A program made the translations under genes and the position numbers. The notes beneath the pieces were generated by a model. It searched no databases. It worked only from the letters and a program-made list of their open reading frames with translations, and was not told the origin of the DNA. Source: Cytophagales bacterium (GTDB lineage Bacteria > Bacteroidota > Bacteroidia > Cytophagales > Cyclobacteriaceae). From it: DNA of 45,162 nt. Every line of letters begins with the position of its first letter. Positions within the stretch are counted from its first letter, which is position 1. Shown piece by piece: positions 33,501-43,300 of the stretch. Location: NCBI GenBank assembly GCA_013298505.1, contig JAAFHY010000018.1:1-45162 (forward strand), read 5' to 3'.

Positions 33501-33875
33501 ATGGAAACAAACAAAAGGTTGCTAGCGATTTTATTTATTGTGTATGGCGTTTTGCAAGCAATCGGTATGCTTGTACTGTCTGTATTTCTTTCGATGCTTA
33601 TCCCTTTTCTATTAACAGAAATTGATGGCGATACGCAGAAAATACTAGAGTGGATCATGCCATTTGTTCAATTCATTGTTGTGGCTGTCATTATCCTTTT
33701 CTCGATTCCATCCATTATTGGTGGCATCGCTCTGCTGAACGGAAAAAAATGGGCACTCACACTATTGCTAATTTTAGGTTGCTTTAAACTATTCTCTTTT
33801 CCGTTTGGCACTGCTCTCGGCATCTATAGCATCTGGGTATATTCTGAAAACAACAAAGTACAAGCAACTGTCTAA
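33501..33875 (+). CDS. Small multi-helix membrane protein of unknown function
   Basis: I do not recognise the family. The 124 residues are largely hydrophobic, with about three or four membrane helices: LLAILFIVYGVLQAIGMLVLSVFL, FVQFIVVAVIILFSIPSIIGGIALL, then WALTLLLILGCFKLFSFPFGTALGIYSIWVY. The fold with a charged gap (LTEIDGDTQKILEW) between the first two parts resembles many small Bacteroidota membrane proteins without known role. The ATG lies five bases after folA, and the stop is four bases before the SDR gene, so it belongs to the same unit. Confidence 0.7.
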   Translation: METNKRLLAILFIVYGVLQAIGMLVLSVFLSMLIPFLLTEIDGDTQKILEWIMPFVQFIVVAVIILFSIPSIIGGIALLNGKKWALTLLLILGCFKLFSFPFGTALGIYSIWVYSENNKVQATV

Positions 33876-33879
33876 TACA

Positions 33880-34683
33880 ATGACCTCATTAGCATCAAAA
33901 GTAATTTGGATTACGGGAGCCTCTTCTGGAATTGGCGAAGCACTAAGCTATGCACTGGCCAAAGAAGGTGCGTACTTAATTTTATCAGCCCGCAGAAAAG
34001 AAGAGCTCGAACGCGTAAAAGGAAATTGCAAAGGCACCAACCCGGCTCATATTCACATTCTGCCAATTGATTTAGCCAAAGCAGAAACGCTGTTACTAAA
34101 TACTGAGGTTGCGATTCAAATTTTTGGGCGCATTGATATTCTTGTTAACAATGGTGGCATTAGCCAGCGAAGTTTGGCGCACGAAACAAAAATAGAAGTA
34201 GACCGCGCTATTATGGAAGTTGATTATTTTGGAACACTTGCTCTTTCAAAACACTTGCTTCCCCACTTTCTCAAAAGAAAAGCAGGGCACTTTGTAGTAA
34301 CTAGTAGCGTAATGGGTATTATCGGCACACCCTACCGTTCGGGCTATGCAGCCGCCAAACACGCGCTGCACGGTTTTTTCGATTCGCTACGGGCAGAAGT
34401 TTGGAAAGAAAATATTTTTGTCACCCTAATCTGTCCAGGTTGGATTCGAACGAACATTACGCTGAACGCTGTAATTGGCGATGGCTCGAAGTTGAACGAA
34501 ATGGATAAAACAACAGATCTGGGGCTAACCGCAGATTATTGTGCTGCGAGAATTGTAAAAGCCATCAAATCAAAAAAAGAAGAAGTATACATTGGCGGAG
34601 CGAAAGAAGTTTTTGGAGTTTACACCAAAAGATTTTTCCCAACACTGTTTTCTAAAATCGTACGAAACGTGGCCGTTAGATAA
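33880..34683 (+). CDS. Short-chain dehydrogenase/reductase
   Basis: A classical SDR: the NAD(P)-binding motif TGASSGIG at residues 12-19, NNGG at 90-93, the catalytic serine in TSSVMG (142-143) and Tyr156-x3-Lys160 in GYAAAK. The following CPGWIRTNI strand is also typical. From the ATG at 33880 the protein has 267 residues. The open frame extends back to 33805 into the previous gene, but those residues are not SDR-like. The branch resembles the DHRS7-type SDRs; the substrate cannot be read from the sequence. Probably cotranscribed with folA and the small membrane protein. Confidence 0.9.
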   Translation: MTSLASKVIWITGASSGIGEALSYALAKEGAYLILSARRKEELERVKGNCKGTNPAHIHILPIDLAKAETLLLNTEVAIQIFGRIDILVNNGGISQRSLAHETKIEVDRAIMEVDYFGTLALSKHLLPHFLKRKAGHFVVTSSVMGIIGTPYRSGYAAAKHALHGFFDSLRAEVWKENIFVTLICPGWIRTNITLNAVIGDGSKLNEMDKTTDLGLTADYCAARIVKAIKSKKEEVYIGGAKEVFGVYTKRFFPTLFSKIVRNVAVR

Positions 34684-34741
34684 CCGAACAAAAACCACTG
34701 ATTTGTAGTTTACAATGCAAAACGAAAACAAATCCTAAAAT

Positions 34742-35185
34742 ATGCTCACCTGGAAAGAAGTCTTACAATTCGCCTCAAAAGGAAATCCCACCCCCGCTCA
34801 TCGCGTTGAAAAAACAACTGATGAGTGGAAAAATCTTTTGACTCCAGAACAATATCAAATTACTCGCTTGAAGGGAACCGAGCGCGCCTTTACTGGCGAA
34901 TATTGCGAAGCGCATGACGCAGGCCTATATGCCTGCTTGTGTTGCAACACACCTCTTTTTGATTCTCGTGTAAAATTTGAGTCAGGCACTGGCTGGCCCA
35001 GTTTCACTCAACCCGTTGAAGAAAATGCGATCGCCTACCACAGCGATAAAAGTTACGGTATGGTGCGTGTAGAAGTACTCTGCAATGTATGTGATGCCCA
35101 CCTCGGCCACGTATTCCCCGATGGACCGCGCCCAAGCGGACTGCGTTATTGTATTAACTCGGCCTCTATTAAATTAATGAACTAG
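34742..35185 (+). CDS. msrB: Peptide methionine-(R)-S-oxide reductase MsrB
   Basis: MsrB repairs R-methionine sulfoxide in proteins. Two zinc CxxC pairs are present (Cys65/Cys68 and Cys114/Cys117), and the catalytic cysteine is Cys137 in RYCINS, within the family segment GPRPSGLRYCINSASIKL. FESGTGWPSF is the conserved substrate-pocket stretch. At 147 residues without a signal peptide it is a cytoplasmic, single-domain form. A Cys55 in the segment GEYCEAHDAG could serve as resolving residue, but that is inference. The ATG at 34742 follows the SDR gene by 58 bases. Confidence 0.96.
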   Translation: MLTWKEVLQFASKGNPTPAHRVEKTTDEWKNLLTPEQYQITRLKGTERAFTGEYCEAHDAGLYACLCCNTPLFDSRVKFESGTGWPSFTQPVEENAIAYHSDKSYGMVRVEVLCNVCDAHLGHVFPDGPRPSGLRYCINSASIKLMN

Positions 35186-35265
35186 TAGCCCCAGCAAAAT
35201 TCTTTTGGGTATGCAAACAACGTAATAGTAATACTGTTATAATTGCAAATAAAACGGTCATTACT

Positions 35266-35715
35266 ATGAAAACATTCGTTTTTTCGCTGCTTGTAGCCCT
35301 TTCATCAGACTTAATATATGCGCAAACCGAGCCAGACGCACTTCTAGGAGTTTGGGAAACAGGCAGTGGTAAAGCCCGCGTAAAGATCGACAAAGTGGGC
35401 GAAAAGTATACTGGTAAAGTAGTGTGGCTGCGCGAACCTCTAAACGAAGAAGGTAAACCAAAAGTTGATAAAAATAATCCAGACGAAAATCTGCGCACCC
35501 TGCCGTTGCTCGGCTACAAGCTCATCAAAGATTTTTCTTTCAAAGGCGAAAAAACCTGGGAAGATGGCACCATCTACGACCCTGAAAATGGTAGCACTTA
35601 CAGCTGTACTATTAAAATGACAGACGAGAACACGCTAGACGTGCGCGGGTTTATTGGTGTTTCTCTTTTTGGCCGCACCGATGTTTGGAAGCGCGTTCAG
35701 CTAAAGAAAAAATAA
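35266..35715 (+). CDS. DUF2147 family secreted protein
   Basis: A signal peptide (MKTFVFSLLVALSSDLIYAQ) is followed by a small beta-rich domain with the DUF2147 pattern: LLGVWETGSGKARVKI at the start, YTGKVVWLREPLN, then GYKLIKDFSFKGEKTWEDGTIYDPENGSTYSCTIK and a late LDVRGFIGVSLFGRTDVWKRV. At 149 residues it is full length. The fold is lipocalin-like and the protein is probably periplasmic; its function is not known. ATG at 35266. A barrel-protein gene follows after 22 bases and may share the transcript. Confidence 0.88.
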   Translation: MKTFVFSLLVALSSDLIYAQTEPDALLGVWETGSGKARVKIDKVGEKYTGKVVWLREPLNEEGKPKVDKNNPDENLRTLPLLGYKLIKDFSFKGEKTWEDGTIYDPENGSTYSCTIKMTDENTLDVRGFIGVSLFGRTDVWKRVQLKKK

Positions 35716-35737
35716 GTTCACCATCACTTTTATTTTC

Positions 35738-36778
35738 ATGAAGTTAATCTTACCAGTATTTTTTGTTTTCCGTTTGTGTTTTGCTTTTTCACAAGATGCA
35801 GACACGGTAGAAGATTACAGTATGTATGGCGAAGTCGAGCTGGCAGGTGGAGCAAAACGTTTTTGCACTTCTAAAATTTTTGACATCAGTCCCAATAAAT
35901 TAATTTCTATTGGCTACGATTTTCAAGGAGGCTATCGCGCAGATTTGAGCGGCACAGCAAACATTCCATCGCAATCGCTTAGCAACCAACGCAACCATGG
36001 TTTGAGAATAGCTGCTAACTTTCCGGTTATCTCAAAAACTAATATTCTTTTAAATATAGGCGCCACCTATTGGGAACACTTTTACAATTTCGATGGAGCG
36101 ATTTCAAATCCTCTTGCTCAGTCACTACAAAATTATGGGCTGCGAACAATGGGCCTCAACTTCACACTCTTCAAACCTTTCAACGAAGTAAATTTCTTGA
36201 TTGTAAATGGCTCAGCAGATGTAAATGGGAATTATTCCTTTTCAGATTTCCAATCGATCAACACCGCGAAAATTTCTGCCACCGCTATCTATGGTTGGAA
36301 AAAACATGACCGTCTTCAATATGGCTTTGGCGTGGCTCGAGCTTATCGTATCGGTGAATTAAATTATTTTCCTGTGTTCTTGTATAACTATACATTTCCG
36401 AGCAGGAAGTGGGGCGTGGAAGCGCTCTTTCCGGCACGTGCCGCTTTGCGCAGAACATTTAACTCTAGAACGCTTGCATTCTTCGGCTATGAGTTGGAAG
36501 GAAACAGTTATTTGATTAGAAATGGAGGCAACGAATTTTCTAGCGGCATCGATAACTTAGAATTAAGAAGAAGCGAGCTCCGCATTAGGTTGGTGCTTGA
36601 GCGATCCATTAAAGATTTCATCTGGTTTTCGTTGCAAGCTGGCCTCCGCTACAACACACGCTTTAATGTAGATAGCAGAGAATTTTTTCGAGGGTTTAGT
36701 GGCCAAGATTACTTTTTCGAAAACTCGCTGTCGAATTCAATGTTTGTAAACTTTTCGGTGAATTTAGTTAGTCCGTAA
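35738..36778 (+). CDS. Predicted outer-membrane beta-barrel protein
   Basis: The start MKLILPVFFVFRLCFAFSQ is a signal peptide. The remaining 327 residues show amphipathic strands rich in Tyr, Phe, Asn and Gly (LISIGYDFQGGYRADL, NILLNIGATYWEHFYNF, RLQYGFGVARAYRIGELNYFPVFLYNY, FIWFSLQAGLRYNTRFNV), and it ends MFVNFSVNLVSP. This fits the small Bacteroidota barrels often grouped as DUF6268, but I am not certain of the family. No enzyme motif is seen. It lies 22 bases after the DUF2147 gene and converges with the lipoprotein gene of the adhesin unit. Confidence 0.68.
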   Translation: MKLILPVFFVFRLCFAFSQDADTVEDYSMYGEVELAGGAKRFCTSKIFDISPNKLISIGYDFQGGYRADLSGTANIPSQSLSNQRNHGLRIAANFPVISKTNILLNIGATYWEHFYNFDGAISNPLAQSLQNYGLRTMGLNFTLFKPFNEVNFLIVNGSADVNGNYSFSDFQSINTAKISATAIYGWKKHDRLQYGFGVARAYRIGELNYFPVFLYNYTFPSRKWGVEALFPARAALRRTFNSRTLAFFGYELEGNSYLIRNGGNEFSSGIDNLELRRSELRIRLVLERSIKDFIWFSLQAGLRYNTRFNVDSREFFRGFSGQDYFFENSLSNSMFVNFSVNLVSP

Positions 36779-36864
36779 TTTATAGGGTGCGGAAATAGCA
36801 ATCTCTCATAAAAAAGTATACAGACTTACTCATTTGTCCCATATGCCCCAAATTAATTACTTAG

Positions 36865-37308
36865 CTATTTAGTCAACTCGAACTTAAAATTACCCACCAC
36901 ACTACTTGCCCTACTCGTTAGCAAAGAAGCATCAAAAAGAAAAGTTAACACCAGTTTTTGGGATGTTGTTGATTCTATGTTGATTAGCAACCCGTCATTT
37001 CGCTTTAACTTAAAATTTGTACCACTCGGTATCAAAACAAATGTCCCAGCAACCTTCCAAATAGGTGATACTGGATTTGTCACCGAAATGGACTTGTTTT
37101 CATTTATTGTTAGCACCATAGACTGAAATGATTTGGTAACGTCCACTCCATCGTAGGTTACAATAGAAGTATCCCACGTACCCGAAATCTTTTTTAAGAA
37201 TAGTTGCTCTGTCGATTCTGGAGAAGGATCGCTTCCCGAACAAGCCGCTAAAAGTCCAATCACTATAATGACGACATAAATGGTGAGTGTGTATTTTCTT
37301 GTGTTCAT
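36865..37308 (-). CDS. Small lipoprotein of unknown function
   Basis: The lipobox LLAAC puts the lipid on Cys23, followed by the acidic linker SGSDPSPESTEQ. The mature 120 residues look like one small beta barrel or sandwich: KISGTWDTSIVTYDGVDVTKSF, MVLTINENKSISVTN, GTFVLIPSGTNFKLKRNDG, KLVLTFLFDAS. A lipocalin-like fold is possible. It starts 32 bases after the stop of the giant adhesin-like gene on the same strand, so it is likely cotranscribed and may be a surface or periplasmic partner. No domain allows a function to be named. Confidence 0.72.
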   Translation of the reverse strand: MNTRKYTLTIYVVIIVIGLLAACSGSDPSPESTEQLFLKKISGTWDTSIVTYDGVDVTKSFQSMVLTINENKSISVTNPVSPIWKVAGTFVLIPSGTNFKLKRNDGLLINIESTTSQKLVLTFLFDASLLTSRASSVVGNFKFELTK

Positions 37309-37340
37309 ATCAATTCAGTTAAAAGGTTAATCGCGTGTGT

Positions 37341-40300
37341 TTAGTATTTAATCAATCGAATGGTCTTTATATTCTTCTGTGCAAAGACCTGAACATAAAA
37401 CACCCCTTGTGCCAAGTGGGTAAGGTTTAACTGATATTTGTCTTTGTCAATTTTAATCAACTCAAGAGTTTCGGCCACGCGACCACTACCATCTAGCACG
37501 GTGGCAACTGTATTATCTAATTGAGCTATCTCAAATGTAAAGATGTCTTTACCAGGATTTGGAAATACACTAATGGGCTTGGTAAATGCTGGGTCATCTT
37601 CTACGGCAGTCACGAGTATGCCCGTACCTGATATGTTGATCGAACTAATTCCTGCAGTAGCGTTTGATGTTACCGTAATCATGCCATCATATTGCTTGGG
37701 TGCATTGGGTGTAAAAGAAACGTTAACAACCAATGTACTACCTGGTGCTATCGTACCCGAAGTTTTATCGCCCGTGTAGCCAGATGGAAAATTAATTTGA
37801 GTAATCTCTAACGATGCATTTCCTGCATTCGAGATGGTGAGTGGCTTGACAGAAGGATTTGGAACGATCACATTTCCAAAAGTTAGATTACCACTTAAGG
37901 ATATTATCCTAGTTGAAGTACTATTACTAACAGTTAAACTTTGGATAACATTGGAGGCAGCATTGTAATTGCTGTTTCCACTTTGCGAGGCTGTAATATT
38001 GGTTGTACCCTGACCTACGATAGTAACCGTGTTTCCAGAAACAGTAGCAACAGAAGTATTTGAACTTGAATAACTAACTACTAATCCTGATGAAGCCGCA
38101 GCATTTAAAGAAAAGGGAGGATCGCTAAGATTTTTTGCTACCAATGAACCAAACGTAATAGTTTGATTTGCCTTATTCACTGTAAGCGATTGACCAACCG
38201 CTGCCGCAGCTTGGAAATTAGCGTCCCCTCCCTGTGATGCGGTAATGGTTGTAGATCCTGCACCAATAATCGTTATCGTATTGCCCGCTACTATTGCTAC
38301 AGCCGTATTGCTGCTGCTGAAACTGATGGCAAGCCCCGCTGTGCTGGTGGCCGTTATCGAATAAGGCGCATCTCCAAAAGCCTTTGCGAATAAAGTTCCA
38401 AAAGTCAACGTTTGTGTTGCCTTGTTTACAGTAAGTACTTGCTGCACTACTGGGGCAGCATTAAATGAACCGTTTCCGCTCTGTTGCGCGGTAATGGTTG
38501 TTGAACCCGCACCCACTATAGCAACGGTATTACCACTAATGGTTGCCACGGAAGTATTTGAGCTGCTGAAACTAACGGCTAAACCAGAAGTTGCTGACGC
38601 TGAAATTGTAAATGCTGCATCGCCAAACGTTTTTGTCGGCAACGCATTGAATGTGATGGTTTGATTTTGCAAGGCCGGATTTGAAACTGTAAGCACACGA
38701 TCTGCAACAGCTGAATTGTAATTGGTATTACCACCCTGCAAAGCCGTAATCGTACTTGTTCCTGCTCCAACAATAGTCACTGTGCTTCCGTTGACTGTAG
38801 CAACTGATGTATTGCTACTGATAAAACTAATGGCTAAGCCAGATGATGATGAGGCCGACAAACTAAAAGCAGCATCGCCTACTACCTTGGCGGGAATGGC
38901 TGCAAAAGAAATTGTTTGGCTGGCTTTATTCACAGTTAACGTTTGCTGAACGATGGGCGCAGAATTGATATTCGCATTGCCCCCTTGTGAAGCAGTGATG
39001 GTAGTTGAACCCGCGCCAACAATGGTTACCGTGTTGCCGCTAATAGTTGCCACGGCTGTGTTGTTGCTGCTGTAGCTAATGCCTAATGCCGAGCTTGCCG
39101 TTGCGTCAAGTGTAAAGTTGGCATCACCAAAAGTTTTAGAAGCAAGTGCACTAAAAGAAATGGTTTGATCGGCCTTGTTTACTGTTAAGATCTGCGGAAC
39201 ACTAGTTGCAGCATTAAAATTCGCATTACCTGCTTGTGATGCGGTGATGGTAGTAGAACCTGCGGCAACAACCGTAACGGTGTTGCCACTCACTGTAGCA
39301 ATTGAAGTGTTGGAACTTGCGTAACTCACACTGAGGCCAGCAGTTGATGTCGCGCCAAGCGTAAAACTTGCATCGCCAAATGCTTTGGCAGTAAGAGCAT
39401 TAAATGTAATGGTTTGATTGGCTTTGTTAACTGTTACTGATTGTATCACGCTCGAAGCAGCGTTGAAATTGGTATTTCCACTTTGCGATGCCGTAATGGT
39501 AGTTGAACCAGCACCAACAATGGTAACCGTGTTGCCGCTAATGGTAGCTACCGAAGTATTGGAACTTGAATAACTAACAGCCAAACCCGAACTGGCGGAT
39601 GCACCTAATGTGAAACTGGCATCGCCAAAAGTTTTAGCAGCAAGCGCACCGAATGTGATTGTTTGATTCGCCTTATTAATAGTAAGCGTTTGTTGGACAT
39701 TTGTCGCAGCATTGAATGTTGCATTGCCACTCTGCGAGGCGGTAATAGTTGTGGAGCCCGCTCCTACAACTGTAACCGTAGTTCCGCTCACGGTCGCTAC
39801 TGCGGGATTTGAGCTTGAATAGCTCAAATCCAATCCAGACGAAGCGGACGCAGTTAAACTAAAATTAGCATCGCCAAAAGTTTTTGCAGTAAGGGCACCG
39901 AACGCAATAGTTTGATCGAGTTTGGCGATGGTGAAATTCCAAGTGGTTTTGTTGCTTATGCCCGCAAATGTGTTACTGCCATCGACAGCACTTCTAAAAT
40001 ATCCGGCAGAAAGATTGATATAGACACTTGTGCCTGCTGGAATGTTGGCCGGAAAATTAAATGTTACTGTGGCATTACTTATGTTAATGTCTCCCGAAAA
40101 ATTGCTGAGCGATGTAATTAGTGCATCGTTATCGCTTCTGAAAATGGAGATAGTGCCTGATCCAATTGCTATATTTTGATTAAAAGTAATTGCAAGATTC
40201 ATTGATCCATCCACGTCAACAGCATTATCGACTGGCGTTAAGGATTGGATAGCCATAGCTGGTGCCGCGTTGGTAACCGTTAATGTTTGCTGAACACTTG

Positions 40301-43300
40301 TGGCCGCATTAAAATTGGTATTACCAGCTTGCGATGCAGTGATAGTTGTCGAACCCGCGCCTACAATGGTAACTGTACTTCCGCTGATTGTTGCTACTGT
40401 GGTATTTGAGCTAGTGTAACTCAAAGCCAAACCAGATGATGTGGTTGCAGTTAATCCAAAAGCAGCATCGCCTACTTGTTTGCCCGGCAATGCATTGAAG
40501 GTAATGATTTGGTTGGCTTTATTAACTGCTAAGGTCTGTTGAACGTTGGCAGCCGCATTATAATTTGTATTGCCAGCTTGCGATACAGTGATGATTGCTG
40601 AACCCGCACCTACAATCGTAACGCTGTTGCCGCTTATAGTGGCGACAGCTGGATTGGAACTCGCATAGCTCACACTCAATGCAGAACTGGCTGTCGCGCC
40701 AAGCGTAAAATTAGCATCGCCAAAAGTTCTGGCTGCTAGCGCGCCAAACGTAATGGTTTGATTGGCTTTGTTAACGGTTAATGTTTGTTGAACATCGGCA
40801 GCAGCATTGTAGTTTGTATTTCCTGCTTGTGATGCAGTGATAATCGTTGAACCTGCTCCTACAATTGTAACGGTGTTGCCGCTTACGGTAGCAACAGCGG
40901 TGTTGGAACTTGTGTAACTGACACTTAAGGTAGAACTGGCTGTTGCGCCAAGTGAAAAATTAGCATCGCCAAAAGTTCTGGCCGCTAGCGTGCCAAATGT
41001 AATGGTTTGATTGGCTTTGCTGACTGTTAAAGTTTGTTGAACATTTGTTGCTGGATTAAAACTTCCATTGCCTGCTTGCGAAGCTGTGATGGTTGTCGAT
41101 CCAACACCGACAATAGTAACAGTACTTCCGATGATGGTAGCAACTGAAGTATTTGAACTTGCATAACTCACAGGAAGCCCCGAAGAGGAAGTGGCTGTTA
41201 ATGCAAAGAGAGCATCACCGAAGGTCTTACTAGCCAATGCATTGAACGTGATGGTTTGATTTTGAGGGACGGGTCCTGCTGTAGTAAAATTCCATGTAGA
41301 ATTGTTTAAAAATCCCGCAAAGTCGTTGCCAGCCAAATCCTCAAAAGCTCCGGCTTCTATCCCAATATAGTAGTCCGATGATGCAGATAGGTTTGAGGTT
41401 GGATTAATGGTAACTATAGATCCCGAGACTGTAACCTTGGTATCTGGTAGCGTAATAGATTCAATGAGTACACCCCCAGCAATCAGCCTAAGTTGAACAA
41501 CCTTTCCGTTTACATTCTGAACATTTTCAGAAAATGTAACAGTAAAATCTGAAGCCGCAGATACACCTGTTGCATTATCCGCAGGTGAAAAAGATACAAC
41601 GGTAGGCGGTGTTACATCGCCACCTGCCACGGTAGTAAAACTCCAAAAAGTTGTATTGCTAATTCCTACAAAATCATTTCCGGCTGCATCTTCCAAAGCA
41701 CCAATATCCATGTTCACATAATATCCAACGGAGTTTGCCAAACTTCCGGTTGGGTTTATGGTTACGGTTGTACCTGACACCACTACGTTTGAACTCGGCA
41801 AGGTGTACGATTCAAAAACAGAATTATCGGATGCGCGCCTGATGCTCACAGTCTTGGTCGCGACTGCCGTTACATTTTCAGAGAAAGTAGCAATCAGGTT
41901 AGTAGCAACTGCCACATCGGTGGCATTATCCAATGGTGACAAACTTGAAATGACAGGTGGAGTAACATCGACTGCGGCCGCAGTTGCAAAATTCCAAGTA
42001 GACTGATTTGTTAACCCGGCAAAATCATTTCCGGCTGCGTCTTCGAAAGCGCCAACATCCATATTCACATAATAATCGGTATTGGCAACCAAATCTGAAG
42101 AAGGATTGATGGTAACTGTATTTCCGGATATTACCACGTTAGTCGAGGGCAGCACATAAGAATGAACTACAGAATTATCTGTAAGCTTTTTAATGGTAAC
42201 CATTTTGGTTGCAACAGGAAAAACATTTTCTGAGAACGTGGCCACCAGATTACTACTCACATTAACGCCCGTTGCATTGTCAACTGGTAAATACGAAGTG
42301 ATTATGGGTGGGATGGATTCCGTAGTGGTAAAATTCCAAGCCGTTGTGGTTAAAATACCCGTGTAGCCACTAAATGGAGGCGATGGAATTGTAATGGAAC
42401 CTCCCTCTATTTGAACGTAATAACCTGTGGATTCCTGGAAATTGGCTGTGGGATTGATTGTCACAACGCCATTTACTTTAGTAACATTGGTGGAAGTCAA
42501 CGTATAACTTTCGAAAATGCTGTTATCGGCCGTGCGCTTTATGGTAATGACTTTCCCAGGTATAAATGATAAGAAAGATTCAGAAAAAGTAAGCGTCAGA
42601 TTGCTGGAAATGGAAACGTTTGTTGCATTATCCGCTGGGAAAAGGGTTGGCGTAGCCAACGATGCCGATACATTGAGCGCCAATGTGCGGGCGGTACCAA
42701 TGCCGCAACTGTTGCTTGGTGTAACGGTAACTGTTTTCGCCCCAGTAGTTGACCACGAAACACCTACTGCATTCCCACTTCCTGTTATGCTTGCTCCCGT
42801 ACCGCCATTCCAAGCGTAGGTAGTTCCAGCAATATTGGCTACTGATAAATCGTATTGAATGCCTTGACTTGGATTAGGGTTATCGATTGTGATAGTCGAT
42901 GGCTGGGCTGGTGTTGCGTTTACCGTTATGGTGATGGATGCTGAGCTGGCATTTCCGCATGGGCTGGTAACTTCCACTAAGTAGGTTCCCGTTTGTGAAG
43001 GCTGAACATTGGTAAGCGTGATGACGTTCCCGAGTGCCGTAGTATTGCCATTGACATTTACTGCGACCCCGTCTTTTTTCAGTGAACGCGTGGTAATCGT
43101 TCCAGTGGAAGCAGTGGTAATGGTTATGTCACCTCCTAAACAAGCGGTGATATTGCTTGAAACCATTGTGGTGGTTGGCGTAGTGCAGGATGCAAAACCA
43201 AATGTACTCATAAAGCCTTTGGTGCTGGTGGCCAAATAAAAATTAAAAGGAGAGCTTGGTATATTTTCTATCGCAAGAAAATTATCAGTTCGTCCAGTTG

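Noticed and set aside
37920-41261. Regular repeats as a CRISPR array
   Set aside because: The period is 249 bp, the units are coding and there are no short identical repeats with unique spacers.
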